DNA of 64,000 bases from Manihot esculenta (Eukaryota > Streptophyta > Magnoliopsida > Malpighiales > Euphorbiaceae). How positions within the stretch are numbered: the first letter of the stretch is position 1; the number at the start of each line of letters is the position of its first letter. The notes under the pieces are model-generated. The model ran no database searches and was not told where the DNA came from. It worked only from the letters and a program-made list of their open reading frames with translations. The position numbers and the translations under genes were made by a program. The stretch is from the NCBI RefSeq assembly GCF_001659605.2, contig NC_035161.2, forward strand, positions 26,087,691 through 26,151,690. Direction: 5' to 3'. Of this stretch, positions 22,119-34,215 are shown piece by piece.

Positions 22119-24381
22119 TGTAATACCCGGCTAGACTCCGGTATCGGAATTCCTACCGTCCGGTGGAATCCCGGATGTCGGAAACCTCTAGAAGGGCAAA
22201 AGTATGTTTTTATGATATGTTTTCATGTTTTTAATAATTTTAAGTATGTTTTTAAATGAGTTTTTGCATGAAAAGTCTTTGGAGGAAGACCCAGGTTCGG
22301 CCGCCGAAAGTCAAGTTCGGCCGCCGAACATGCATGCGTTTTGGAGGCACGTTAGGCCCCCGAAAGCATGAGTGAGGGAAGTTCAGGTTCGGCCACCGAA
22401 AGTCAAGTTCGGCCGCCGAACATGGCATGCATGCGGAGGCAAGTTCGGCCCCCGAACGTGGTCTGGCCAGCCACTATAAAAGGGGCACTTAGCCGAAATG
22501 GGCGAGCTTTCTCCCATTTTCGGCCACAACTAGCTTCCGACCTCCCTCTCCCCAAATCTAGTGTTCTTCCTTCAAATCCCCACCATTTTCTTGAGTTTTA
22601 AGCTTGCATTGAAGGTTTTGAACTTTTGAAACAAGTTTTGGAGCTTTGGGAACTCAGGAGCTCATTTTCGTGGATCTCCAAGTTTAGGTCGTCTCCCTCT
22701 CGATCTTCAAGAGGTAAGAGCCGATCTTAAGCTCCTTATGTGTTTTAAGTAAGTTTTAAGTTGTTTTATGGGGTAGAAATGCATGTTAGGCTTTAAGTTG
22801 AGTTTATGGGTTTTGATGATGTTTTGAGCAATGTATGTTGATTTTGTGTGTTTGAAGTGTTGTAGTTGGGGTATATGATAGTTTGAGACCCCTAGGTGTG
22901 ATATATGGTGTTTATGCATGTTTTAGAACAAGTTTATGCATGATTTGAGGTTTTGGGAGGCAAGGGGTTCATGTGAACCAAGTTTCTGCCCTTCTGGCAG
23001 AAACCAGGTTCAGCCGCCGAAGGGAGTTTCGGCCGCCGAACCCCCTTGTGGAGGCAGCATTCGGCTGTCGAAGCTTGCCCCCGAAAGAAGACTTTCGGAT
23101 CTGTCTGGGAGGTTCGGCCGCCGAAGGTGCCGCCGAACCTGCCTGACTTTCGGCTTTGGAGGGACTTTCGGCCGCCGAACCTGCCGCCGAAAGTGCCCTG
23201 TTCAGCTATTTCTTGCATGTTTTTATGTGATGTTTTCATGATGTTATAGGGGGTTTTTGGGGAGTATATTAGAGTTATGTTTATGTATGTTTGGTCCCTC
23301 ATTGGAGTCCACCTGTGTAGGTTCGGACCCGAGGAACCGAGGACCCCAGCAGTGAGCCAGCTGCTACAGAGTTTGTTAGAGCTAGCCAGAGGTGAGTGGA
23401 ATAAACTTTAAGTTTTAAAATAAACGAAATATGAATTTTGAGCATGATCCATGCATCATGAATACCATGAGATATAGTAGGTTGCTTGCATTAGTATTCA
23501 CGAATATGTTGCATTGCATTTATGATGTTGATGTGGATTGGTCATTGGATGATCCTTTAGTCCTCATACGATATGATGATGTTATGGCATGTTATGGTAT
23601 GGAAGTCCAGGTTGTACCCATTCTACGTCCCTGGCACGATGTAAGAGGAAGTCCAGGTTGTACCCATTCTACGTCCCTGGCGCAGTTGGACTGTATGATA
23701 TGTTATGTTAAGGAAAAGACCGGTTGTACCCATTCTACGTCCCGGCACAGTTGGACTATGTAGAGGACTATTGGTGACAATACCATCCGAGATGTGATTT
23801 GTTGTGATGTGTTGCATTACATAATGGCATGAGATTTTTAAATATATGTTTTCACTATTCTGCTCACTGGGCTTTGTAGCTCACCCCTCTCCCCTAACCC
23901 CAGATGTGCAGGTACAGGGTAGACCAGGAGGTTAGCCAGAGTTTTGAAGTATGTTCATGTAATAGTTAGATCATGGACATGACAATTGTAATATGATGTA
24001 ATGTAAGAGATTTCAGTATGTTATGTAATGAGGTATTTTGAGGTTATAGATGTGCTTGACCCTATGAGTATTGTTATCCCTTTTGATGCATGATCTTAGT
24101 TATTTGATGATACAGATGTTAGCCAACTCATCTCATGTTGTATTGCCTATTGAGGCATTGTTGAGATCCCACAGAGGGATCAGGATTTAATGATGACTAT
24201 GTTCATGTATGTTCAGGTTGAGTTGGATGAATGAAAGAGAAGTTTAAATTTTTATGTTTGTTGATCATGTATGGAATTAAACAGGTTTACAGGTTATATG
24301 TCAGGCTTGCTACGGGTCCCGGCGGCCTTAAGTCGACCCAGATCCTAGCGCCGGTAGCGGTCCGATTTTCGAGTCGTTACA
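22119..24381 (+). repeat. 5' LTR of the Tekay-like gypsy element
   Basis: 2263 bp. It holds two clusters of TTCGGC...GCCGAA motifs (about 22295-22460 and 23005-23195), a TATA box between them, a strong GAG|GTAAGA splice-donor-like site at 22713/22714, and three imperfect repeats of GGTTGTACCCATTCTACGTC at about 23610-23755. Confidence 0.95.
22475..22482 (+). promoter_or_regulatory. LTR TATA box
   Basis: TATAAAAG just downstream of the first motif cluster; the same box is at 30100-30107 in the 3' LTR and a related CTATAAAGGG is at about 55852 in the solo LTR. Transcription would start some 30 bp downstream. Confidence 0.75.
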
Positions 24382-24384
24382 GAA

Positions 24385-24396
24385 TGGTATCAGAGC
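24385..24396 (+). other. primer-binding site (tRNA-iMet type)
   Basis: TGGTATCAGAGC three bases after the LTR end, the standard complement of the 3' end of plant initiator tRNA-Met, used to prime minus-strand cDNA synthesis. Confidence 0.95.
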
Positions 24397-24651
24397 CCTA
24401 GGTTCATATGGTCGGACCTAGAGTGTCGGGCTCATAGATGTCTAGAAGGTCAAGCACAATAGGAAGGTCATGTCCACTAGGATAGGATGTGGAGTCCTGT
24501 CTTACATGATGATGTGAAATGCCATGATTATATACATGTGCATTGATGCTATGCTATGCTATGTGATGTATGTGATGAGGGTTCATGTGTGCCCACATAA
24601 ACCATATGATGCTAATGTTTGTACGATGTGTACTGTTTTTCAGAAAACAGG

Positions 24652-27600
24652 ATGAGAGGAACTCGTCGATCTGCACGATTGACTGGAGTGCCACCTGAGG
24701 ATGAGGGCACGAGCGCCCGTCCTCCTACATTGCCTAGGGCAATGTCTTGTAGAGCCAACAGAGAAAGAGTGTCAAGGGACCCTAGAAGGTCTTTTGATGC
24801 TAGCAGAAGGGGGACAGATAGAGGAGGAAGTTCTTCAGATGTGAGGGAGGTTATGGAAGAGGATCAGAGGAGGGATGGGAACCTGGATGTGAGCATGGAG
24901 GAAGAGGGGACAAGGGAAACTCAGGGAGGCGTTCAGGCCTCGGGGTATGGTTTTCCACCCCATTATCCACCCTTCCCATAGGGTTCAGGGTATCCGATGG
25001 GAGGTACATCGGATTACTCCAGCTTTAACCCCTACCCTACCTACATGCCCTATCCACCTTTCTATCCGCCTTACACACAGTACCCAGCTTATCCACCCTC
25101 ACCCTTCTATCCAAATCCGGCAAACCCCATCTCGGGAAATGCTGCACCTCCACCTCCACCACCTACAGAACCAGCAGCCCCAGTTACTCAACCTCCTAGA
25201 CCTAGCTCAGCTGATGGGAGCAAGGTAAAGATGACAGATTACCTCAAGCTAGATGCTCCCAAATACAAGTCAGGGGATGACCCCTTTGAGTATCTGAGAG
25301 TGGTGAAGACAATAACTGATGAGCTAGGGGCAAGTGACAGCAGGGCCATTCAGATGGCAGGGTTCACTTTAAAGTGCAAGAAGGCACGGGAATGGTTCAA
25401 GTGTTATGTGGACCCGAGACTAGACGGTATGACATGGGAAGAATTTGCGAATGAGTTCGCTGGATGGGCTTTTCCAGACAGTTCTAGAGAACTGAAGATG
25501 ATTGAGTTTGAGCAACTGAGGCAGTCAGAGCACATGGGTGTAGAGGAGTTCACGGATAAATTCTTGGAGCTATTGCCTTTTTCAGGGCAAGCTCTAGATA
25601 CAGATACGAAGAAAGCCAAGAAATATGTTATGAAGCTGCATTCCAGGTACTCCTCGTTGGTTCAGTCAGCTGAGAGAGAAAGTTTCCACACTATGGTGGA
25701 TATGGCTCGAAGAATGGAAGCAAGTGCTATAGTTGAGGGGTCAGTGAAGCAGTCAGTGACCCAGTCTTCAGGGGTTAAGACCCCAGGCAGAGGAGGACCA
25801 GGTTTCTCTTCTCAGAGCTCAGGTAAGAAGAGGTGGGATAACACCACCAGGAAGTCGAAGAAGAATAAGTTTTGGAACAAGCTGGAATCCGGTCTGGGAT
25901 TTGGCGGTGGCTCGAGCTCAGGCTCAGATGGTACAGAATGCCAGAGATGTGGAAGACCACACAGGGGAGTGTGTCGAGCTGGGACTAACACATGTTTCAG
26001 ATGTGGACAGGAGGGACACATGGCTCGGGATTGTCCTAGAGCACCTTTTATGGGCCAGCCCCAGCAGACAGCTTCTGGTAGTGTGGCACAGCCAGCAGTT
26101 CCAGCCATAACTCAGGGCAGTGGCAGAGGTAGAGGGAGAGGGGCAGCCTCTTCTTCTGGTTCCCGAGGTGAAGGTCCATCAGCTCCAGCCAGGATCTTCA
26201 CCATGACTCAGCAGGAGGCTAACACATCCAACACCGTGGTGTCAGGTAACCTCGTCATTGGGTGTTCTGATGTGTATGCATTAATGGACCCGGGTGCATC
26301 TCATTCATTTATTGCTCCGAGAGCCGTTGAGAGGTTGGGTCTGGTAGTCTCTGGGTTAGAGTGTCCCCTATGGGTCAGTGGACCCAAGTGTGACCCGTCA
26401 GTGGCAGTGTCAGTCTGCCAGTACAGTCCAGTTTTTGTTGAGGGAAGATGCCTCTCCGCCGACCTTGTGGTTCTAGATTTGACAGACTTTGACGTCATTC
26501 TAGGGATGGATTGGCTATCTACCCATGGTGCTACCTTGGACTGCAGGGATAAGGTAGTCAGGTTCAGAGATCAGAACGGGTCAGAGGTCGTCTTCAGGGG
26601 AGACAAGAGGGGCACGCCTAGAGGTTTGATATCAGCTCTTCAGGCTCGTAGGTTGCTTAGGAAGGGATGTCAGGGGTACTTAGCTCATGTGAGAGAGCTA
26701 GACAGTCAGGTCAGGGAGCTGGCCTCGGTGCCAGTTGTCAGAGAGTTTCAGGATGTTTTTCCGGATGAGCTTCCAGGTTTACCACCTGCTAGGGAGATAG
26801 AGTTCGAGATAGAGTTGGTGCCTGGAACTAGACCGATCTCTATCCCTCCCTACAGGATGGCTCCAGCCGAGTTAAAAGAATTGAAGGAACAGTTGCAAGA
26901 GTTGGTAGAAAAGGGCTTCATCCGACCGAGCACCTCACCTTGGGGTGCACCAGTCTTGTTTGTCAGAAAGAAGGATGGATCCCTTAGGCTTTGTATCGAC
27001 TACAGGCAGTTGAACAAAGCCACTACCAAGAATAGGTACCCTTTACCAAGGATCGATGATCTATTCGACCAGTTAGCAGGAGCAGGTTGTTTCTCCAAAA
27101 TAGATCTGAGATCGGGGTACCATCAGCTAAGGATCAGAGATGAGGATGTGCCAAAGACGGCTTTCAGGACCAGATATGGGCATTTTGAGTTCCTTGTAAT
27201 GCCGTTCGGGTTAACCAACGCCCCTGCAGCATTCATGGATCTCATGAACAGAGTGTTTAGCTAATACCTGGATCACTTCGTTATTGTCTTCATAGATGAT
27301 ATCTTGGTGTACTCCAGGAATGCAGAAGAGCATGCCCAACATCTGCGGTTGGTCTTGCAGACCTTAAGGGAACATGACTTGTACGCCAAGTTCTCTAAGT
27401 GTGAGTTCTGGCTGAGGAGCATTTCGTTCTTGGGGCATGTAGTGTCAGAGAATGGGATTGAGGTAGACCCCAAGAAGATAGAAACTGTGGCTAACTGGCC
27501 TAGACCCACTTCAGTGACAGAGATTAGAAGTTTCTTGGGTTTGGCAGGTTACTACAGGAGGTTCGTTCAGGACTTCTCAAAGATAGCAGCTCCTCTGACC

Positions 27601-29631
27601 AGACTAACCAGGAAGAATCAGAAGTTTCTGTGGACCGACCAGTGCGAGGAGAGTTTTGAAGAGCTTAAGAAGAGGTTGACTTCAGCGCCAGTTTTGGCTC
27701 TGCCATCTAGTGAGGAGGACTTTACAGTCTTTTGTGATGCGTCCCGTGTGGGACTGGGTTGTGTACTGATGCAGAATGAGAGGGTGATTGCTTATGCTTC
27801 TAGGCAGCTGAAGAAGCATGAGTTGAATTACCCCACACATGACCTGGAGATGGCAACAATAATCTTTGCACTCAAGATGTGAAGGCACTACCTCTACGGG
27901 GTAAAATGTGAGATCTTTACAGATCATAAAAGCCTGCAGTACATCTTGAGTCAGAGGGATTTGAACATGAGACAGAGAAGGTGGGTGGAGCTGCTGAGTG
28001 ACTATGATTGCAAGATTCAGTATCATCCGGGTAAGGCGAATGTCGTGGCAGACGCCCTAAGCCGGAAGTCACTAGGCAGTTTATCCCATATATCGGCAGA
28101 GAGGAGGCCAGTGGTGAAGGAGTTCTACAAGCTTATTGAGGAAGGTCTACAGATGGAGTTGTCTGGTACAGGTGCCTTGGTGGCCCAGATGAGAGTGGCA
28201 CCCGTGTTTCTGGAGCAGGTGGCTCAGAAACAGCATGAGGACCCGGAGTTAGTGAAGATTGCCGGGACTGTGCAGTCAGGCAATGATAGTGAGTTCAGAT
28301 TCGACAGCAAGGGGATCCTCCGCTATGGTAGCAGACTATGTGTACCAGATGACATAGGGCTAAAAGGAGACATTATGAGAGAGGCTCATAATGCCAGATA
28401 CAGCGTTCACCCCGGAGCCACCAAGATGTATCAAGATCTAAAGAAGGTTTATTGGTGGCCAGCTATGAAGAAAGAAGTGGCACAGTTCGTGTCAGCCTGC
28501 GAAGTATGTCAGAGGGTGAAGCTGGAACATCAGAAGCCGGCTGGAATGCTTAACCCGTTACCTATTCCAGAATGGAAATGGGAGAATATAGCTATGGACT
28601 TCGTAGTGGGTTTACCGGCGGCGTCCAACAGAGTGGACTCCATATGGGTGATTGTGGACAGACTCACCAAGTCTGCTCACTTCATTCCTGTCAGGAGTGG
28701 CTATTCTGTGGACAAGTTGGCGCAGGTGTATGTGGATGAGATCGTCAGACTGCATGGGGTTCTTGTTTCGATAGTGTCAGATAGAGGGCCCCAGTTCACC
28801 TCTAGGTTTTGGCGGAGTCTGCAGAATGCCATGGGTACCAGGTTGGATTTCAGTACTGCCTTCCACCCCCAGACTGATGGACAGTCAGAAAGGACCATCC
28901 AGACTATCGAAGATATGCTCAGAATGTGTGTGCTGGACTTTGGCGGTTCTTGGAGGCAGCATCTACCTTTGGTGGAGTTTGCCTACAACAACAGCCATCA
29001 TGCTAGCATTGGGATGGCTCCATATGAAGCTTTGTACGGAAGGAAGTGTAGATCACCTGTCTGCTGGGAGGAAGTTGGAGAAAAGGCCTTAGCAGGGCCT
29101 GAGCTAGTAGAGATCACCAGCAGGGTGGTACCCATAATCAGAGAAAGAATCAAGACTGCTCAGAGCAGACAGAAGAGCTATGCAGACGTCCGCAGGAGAC
29201 AGTTAGAGTTTCAGGAGGGGGATCTGGTATTGCTCAAGGTGTCTCCAATGAAGGGAGTGGTTCGCTTCGGGAAGAAAGGTAAACTAGCCCCACGATACAT
29301 CGGACCCTTTGAAATCTTGCAAAAGATTGGGAATGTGTCGTACAAGCTGGATTTACCTGCTTCAATGGAAAGAATCCATCCGGTTTTCCATGTTTCCATG
29401 TTGAGGAAGTTTGTGTCAGATCCGAGCATGGTTCTTAGTGAGCCTGATGTGGAGGTCCAAGAGGATCTCACCTATGTTGAGCAGCCAGTTCGGATCATAG
29501 ACACCCAGATCAGAAAGCTAAGAAACAAGGAAATCCCGATGGTGAAAGTCCTGTGGAACCACCACAACTTGGAAGAATGCACCTGGGAGACACGGGAGTC
29601 CATGCTCCAGCAATATCCCCATCTCTTTTAG
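24652..29631 (+). pseudogene. gypsy gag-pol polyprotein with three in-frame stops
   Basis: One reading frame of 1659 codons broken only by stops at 24979-24981 (TAG, codon 110), 27262-27264 (TAA, codon 871) and 27880-27882 (TGA, codon 1077); no frameshift seen. Domains in order: basic then Pro/Tyr-rich N-terminus; gag capsid (about 25250-25720); zinc knuckle [14 protein letters not shown] (about codon 447-460); protease with DPGASHSF (about 545); RT from about 740, with FIDDILVYS near 881; RNase H with [13 protein letters not shown] near 1027; integrase with HPGATK and CEVCQRVK (about 1254-1290) and DRGPQFTS (about 1377); and a C-terminal chromodomain-like segment ([17 protein letters not shown]). 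A related gag copy at 15469-16061 has CAG at the position of the first stop, and the third stop lies where RNase H normally has Trp. Confidence 0.9.
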
Positions 29632-29730
29632 AGGTTAGTATCCTTGTATGCTATGTGTTATGTATGTATGTTATGTTGTTTTGCCATGCTATGTGTACTA
29701 GTTGAGGAACATTCGGGGACGAATGTTCTT

Positions 29731-29743
29731 AAGGGGGGGAGAA
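29731..29743 (+). other. polypurine tract
   Basis: AAGGGGGGGAGAA directly before the 3' LTR; primes plus-strand synthesis in LTR elements. Confidence 0.9.
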
Positions 29744-32006
29744 TGTAATACCCGGCTAGACTCCGGTATCGGAATTCCTACCATCCGGTGGAATCCCGGA
29801 TGTCGGAAACCTCTAGAAGGGCAAAAGTATGTTTTTATGATATGTTTTCATGTTTTTAATAATTTTAAGTATGTTGTTAAATGAGTTTTTGCATGAAAAG
29901 TCTTTGGAGGAAGACCCAGGTTCGGCCGTCGAAAGTCAAGTTCGGCCGCCGAACATGCATGCGTTTTGGAGGCACGTTAGGCCCCCGAAAGCATGAGTGA
30001 GGGAAGTTCAGGTTCGGCCGCCGAAAGTCAAGTTCGGCCGCCGAACATGGCATGCATGCGGAGGCAAGTTCGGCCCCCGAACGTGGTCTGGCCAGCCACT
30101 ATAAAAGGGGCACTTAGCCGAAATGGGCGAGCTTTCTCCCATTTTCGGCCACAGCTAGCTTCCGACCTCCCTCTCCCCAAATCTAGTGTTCTTCCTTCAA
30201 ATCCCCACCATTTTCTTGAGTTTTAAGCTTGCATTGAAGGTTTTGAACTTTTGAAACAAGTTTTGGAGCTTTGGGAACTCAGGAGCTCATTTTCGTGGAT
30301 CTCCAAGTTTAGGTCGTCTCCCTCTCGATCTTCAAGAGGTAAGAGCCGATCTTAAGCTCCTTATGTGTTTTAAGTAAGTTTTAAGTTGTTTTATGGGGTA
30401 GAAATGCATGTTAGGCTTTAAGTTGAGTTTATGGGTTTTGATAATGTTTTGAGCAATGTATGTTGATTTTGTGTGTTTGAAGTGTTGTAGTTGGGGTATA
30501 TGATAGTTTGAGACCCCTAGGTGTGATATATGGTGTTTATGCATGTTTTAGAACAAGTTTATGCATGATTTGAGGTTTTGGGAGGCAAGGGGTTCATGTG
30601 AACCAAGTTTCTGCCCTTCTGGCAGAAACCAAGTTCGGCCGCCGAAGGGAGTTTCGGCCGCCGAACCCCCTTGTGGAGGCAGCATTCGGCTGCCGAAGCT
30701 TGCCCCCGAAAGAAGACTTTCGGATCTGTCTGGGAGGTTCGGCCGCCGAAGGTGCCGCCGAACCTGCCTGACTTTCGGCTCTGGAGGGACTTTCGGCCGC
30801 CGAACCTGCCGCCAAAAGTGCCCTGTTCAGCCATTTCTTGCATGTTTTTATGTGATGTTTTCATGATGTTATAGGGGGTTTTTGGGGAGTATATTAGAGT
30901 TATGTTTATGTATGTTTGGTCCCTCATTGGAGTCCACCTGTGTAGGTTCGGACCCGAGGAACCGAGGACCCCAGCAGTGAGCCAGCTGCTACAGAGTTTG
31001 TCAGAGCTAGCCAGAGGTGAGTGGAATAAACTTTAAGTTTTAAAATAAACGAAATATGAATTTTGAGCATGATCCATGCATCATGAATACCATGAGATAT
31101 AGTAGGTTGCTTGCATTAGTATTCACGAATATGTTGCATTGCATTTATGATGTTGATGTGGATTGGTCATTGGATGATCCTTTAGTCCTCATACGATATG
31201 ATGATGTTATGGCATGATATGGTATGGAAGTCCAGGTTGTACCCATTCTACGTCCCTGGCACGATGTAAGAGGAAGTCCAGGTTGTACCCATTCTACGTC
31301 CCTGGCGCAGTTGGACTGTATGATATGTTATGTTAAGGGAAAGACCGGTTGTACCCATTCTACGTCCCGGCACAGTTGGACTATGTAGAGGACTATTGGT
31401 GACAATACCATCCGAGATGTGATTTGTTGTGATGTGTTGCATTACATAATGGCATGAGATTTTTAAATATATGTTTTCACTATTCTGCTCACTGGGCTTT
31501 GTAGCTCACCCCTCTCCCCTAACCCCAGATGTGCAGGTACAGGGTAGACCAGGAGGTTAGCCAGAGTTTTGAAGTATGTTTATGTAATAGTTAGATCGTG
31601 GACATGACAATTGTAATATGATGTAATGTAAGAGATTTCAGTATGTTATGTAATGAGGTATTTTGAGGTTATAGATGTGCTTGACCCTATGAGTATTGTT
31701 ATCCCTTTTGATGCATGATCTTAGTTATTTGATGATACAGATGTTAGCCAACTCATCTCATGTTGTATTGCCTATTGAGGCATTGTTGAGATCCCACAGA
31801 GGGATCAGGATTTGATGATGACTATGTTCATGTATGTTCAGGTTGAGTTGGATGAATGAAAGAGAAGTTTAAATTTTTATGTTTGTTGATCATGTATGGG
31901 ATTAAACAGGTTTACAGGTTATATGTTAGGCTTGCTACGGGTCCCGGCGGCCTTAAGTCGACCCGGATCCTAGCGCCGGTAGCGGTCCGATTTTCGGGTC
32001 GTTACA
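29744..32006 (+). repeat. 3' LTR of the Tekay-like gypsy element
   Basis: 2263 bp, same length as the 5' LTR. Differences include ACCGTCC/ACCATCC, GGCCACC/GGCCGCC and TCGAGTC/TCGGGTC. Several fall in CpG or CpNpG contexts. Confidence 0.95.
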
Positions 32007-32384
32007 CATTAACTTTCCCACTAATTGCCTATAAGCAGTAGAATCAAAGAGAACCTTTTCCTTAGAGTGCATTAATTTTTTATTGAATTCCATTGGTATT
32101 GAGCATGGCTTTGTACCCAACATCCCATATTCCTCCAACATTTTTAGAGTAAATTTCCTTTGTGACACAATAATGCTTTTGACAGATCTATCAATTTCCA
32201 AGCCTAATAAATAGTGAAGAGGTCCTAAGTCTTTCATTTTGAAATGTGAGCTCAAGCAGGTTTTAAATTGCTCAATCAATCTTTTGCTACCACTACCTAC
32301 TATAATATCATCTACATACACCAAAATAGTGAATAATGAAGAGTGAATAATCATTTTTGGACTGTACAAAACCTTCCTGTAAAA
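32007..32384 (-). pseudogene. copia RT C-terminal fragment
   Basis: Open on the minus strand: LVYVDDIIVGSGSKRLIEQF carries the catalytic YVDD (about 32310), followed by HFKMKDLGPLHYLLGLEI (about 32240-32185). Cut at 32007 by the gypsy insertion; the preceding part of RT lies beyond the hAT element at 33755. Confidence 0.85.
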
Positions 32385-32392
32385 GACTTATG

Positions 32393-33746
32393 TAGAGATG
32401 GCAGGCGGGCGGGTTTTCACGGGTACCCGATCCGCCCAAACCCTATTAGGACGGATTTGGGTATTTACAAAACGGATTTGGGCGGATTCGGGTTTGAAAA
32501 ATTTTACCCGTCTCGGATTCGGGTAGGGTTCGGGATTAGGTGATCGGATACTCGTTACCCGAACCCGTTTAGCTATACTAACCCTAATTCCTTATCCCTA
32601 ATTCATTTTCTCATTTTACTCGAGCTTCTCTCTCTGTCGGCGCCTCTCTCCCCCCTTCCCTTCCCATAATTTCCAATCGGCGCCTCTCTCCCCCCTTCCC
32701 TTCCCATAATTTCCAATCGACGCCTCTCTCCCACTTCACTGACGACTGCCGGCAGCCCAGTCGGCACCGGCGACATCTGCTTCCTCTCCCCAGTCAGTGA
32801 TATCTCCTTCTCTCTCTCTCCAGTCGGCGATATCTCCCACTTCCCAGTCAACGCATCTCTCCCCCACTTCACTTGACGAGTGCCGGCAGCTCAGTCGGCA
32901 CCGGCAACGTCTCCTTTCTCTTCCCAGTTGACGATAAATCTTCTCTCTCTCCGGTCAGCGATATCTCCTTCTCTCTCTCCAGTGTGGCGACATCTCCCAC
33001 TTCCCAGTCGGAGACAACTCTTCACTTACCAGGTTAATGTATTTTCCAGTTTAAATGTTATGCAGATAAACTTTACATCTTTTGGCACATTGATATATTT
33101 AGTCTCATGGATTGATTTTTTGAGCATCTTTTGTCAGGGGTTTTCCTAACCTTTCTCTTTGCTATTGTCATCTTCTCTTGTGGTTTTTTTGGATGCTTGG
33201 CATTTGTCAATATTGTTTTGAATATTATACTGCAAACTGGGGGTTCTGGCTGACATGCTTATTGTAGTCAGTAGCTATCTATTTTCGGAACTGCTAGTTT
33301 AGTAGTAAAGTAACACATACTGGAATTATGCTAGAAACATGAAAGAAAAAAAATACTCTTTTCTTTTTTCAGGCACTTAAAATGGTTTTGGAAAAGGAAA
33401 ATTGGCTGAAATTACAATCAGATACTGTAAAAACAATCAGTTTTGATGGGCTTGTTGGGGATGGGGCACCCTTGATCGTTCCATCAAGTGGTGACTCCAC
33501 TAATATCAGATTGCGTCATTCTCATAAACCATTGAATCTGGTTGACCCTACTGCTGAGAAGAATGGTTTTACAAGTCGGTCGGGTTCGGGTAGTGTGCGG
33601 GTATTGCTAAACGGATTTGGAACGGGTACGGGTAGTAAAATTAAAACACTAAACGGATTTGGGACGGGTTTGGGAATTTTATATATAATCGGGTTCGAAT
33701 TTGGGTACTCCCAATTTCGCGGGTACCCTACCCGTTGCCATCCCTA
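32393..33746. mobile_element. hAT-type non-autonomous element carrying a gene fragment
   Basis: Ends TAGAGATGGCAGGCGGG and CCCGTTGCCATCCCTA, flanked by a perfect 8-bp target duplication GACTTATG (32385-32392 and 33747-33754). Subterminal regions hold repeated CGGGT/ACCCG blocks. The middle has a pyrimidine-rich part (about 32610-33030) that includes a 44-bp direct repeat (TCGGCGCCTCTCTCCCCCCT), an intron-like stretch, and an exon-like stretch (33373-33576). No transposase. It interrupts the copia RT. Confidence 0.85.
33373..33576 (+). pseudogene. captured host exon fragment
   Basis: Follows TTCTTTTTTCAG, a good splice acceptor, and is open throughout: it begins ALKMVLEKENWLKL and includes FDGLVGDGAPLIVPSS. 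From memory the wording resembles plant tethering-complex subunits of the VPS50 (syndetin)/VPS54 type, but I am not certain. The sequence upstream (about 33030-33372) looks like an intron. The frame then runs into terminal-repeat sequence. A gene piece picked up by a hAT element is the best reading. Confidence 0.5.
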
Positions 33747-33754
33747 GACTTATG

Positions 33755-34215
33755 GTAAACTTAATGTTCCATTTCCTTGAGGCTTGCTTCAAGCCATATA
33801 AAGACTTCTGCAACTTGTAGACTAGTTTAGACTTTTCCTTACACTCCCCTGAATGTCATAGCCTAATGGAATCTCTATATAGACCTCTTCATTTGGCTCT
33901 CCATTAAGAAAGGCATTGTTGACATCCAGCTGGGATAGATGCCAACCATGAATAACTGCTAGAACTAGAAAAACTCTAACAGTGGGGTGTTTGGCTATTG
34001 GACTGAATGTTTCCTAAAAATCGAATCCTAGTCTTTGAATGTAGCCTTTTGCAACCAGTCTAGCTTTATACCTTTCCACAGTACCATCAAAGTGAAGTTT
34101 GACTTTATACACCCACTTGCAACCCACTAGCTTGGCTCCAATAGGAAGGGTGGTAACGGTCTAGATTTTATTGGCTTCTAATGCATCAATCTCTTGTTGC
34201 ATAGCATGTCTCTAA
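33755..34215 (-). pseudogene. copia RT N-terminal fragment
   Basis: Read leftward: GAKLVGCKWVYKVKLHFDGT, VERYKARLVAKGY and LSQLDVNNAFLNGEPNEEVY (about 34145-33880), the first conserved RT blocks of copia pol, with scattered stops. Confidence 0.85.

Larger units (their letters stand above)
22119..32006 (+). mobile_element. full-length Ty3/gypsy element (Tekay/Del-like chromovirus)
   Basis: Perfect 5-bp target duplication CATTA (22114-22118 and 32007-32011), two LTRs of exactly equal length (2263 bp) starting TGTAATACCC and ending GTTACA, a primer-binding site matching initiator tRNA-Met, one gag-pol frame and a polypurine tract. By eye the LTRs differ at only about 20-25 sites (near 1%), almost all transitions, so it is the youngest large insertion here. 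It lies in copia RNase H. The C-terminal chromodomain-like tail and RT wording suggest the Tekay/Del group. Three in-frame stops make this copy defective. Confidence 0.95.

Noticed and set aside
22368..23302. Open frames within the LTRs (and their copies at 29993-30927 and 55489-56614)
   Set aside because: They lie in LTR sequence with GC-rich motif repeats and overlap on both strands; no domain.
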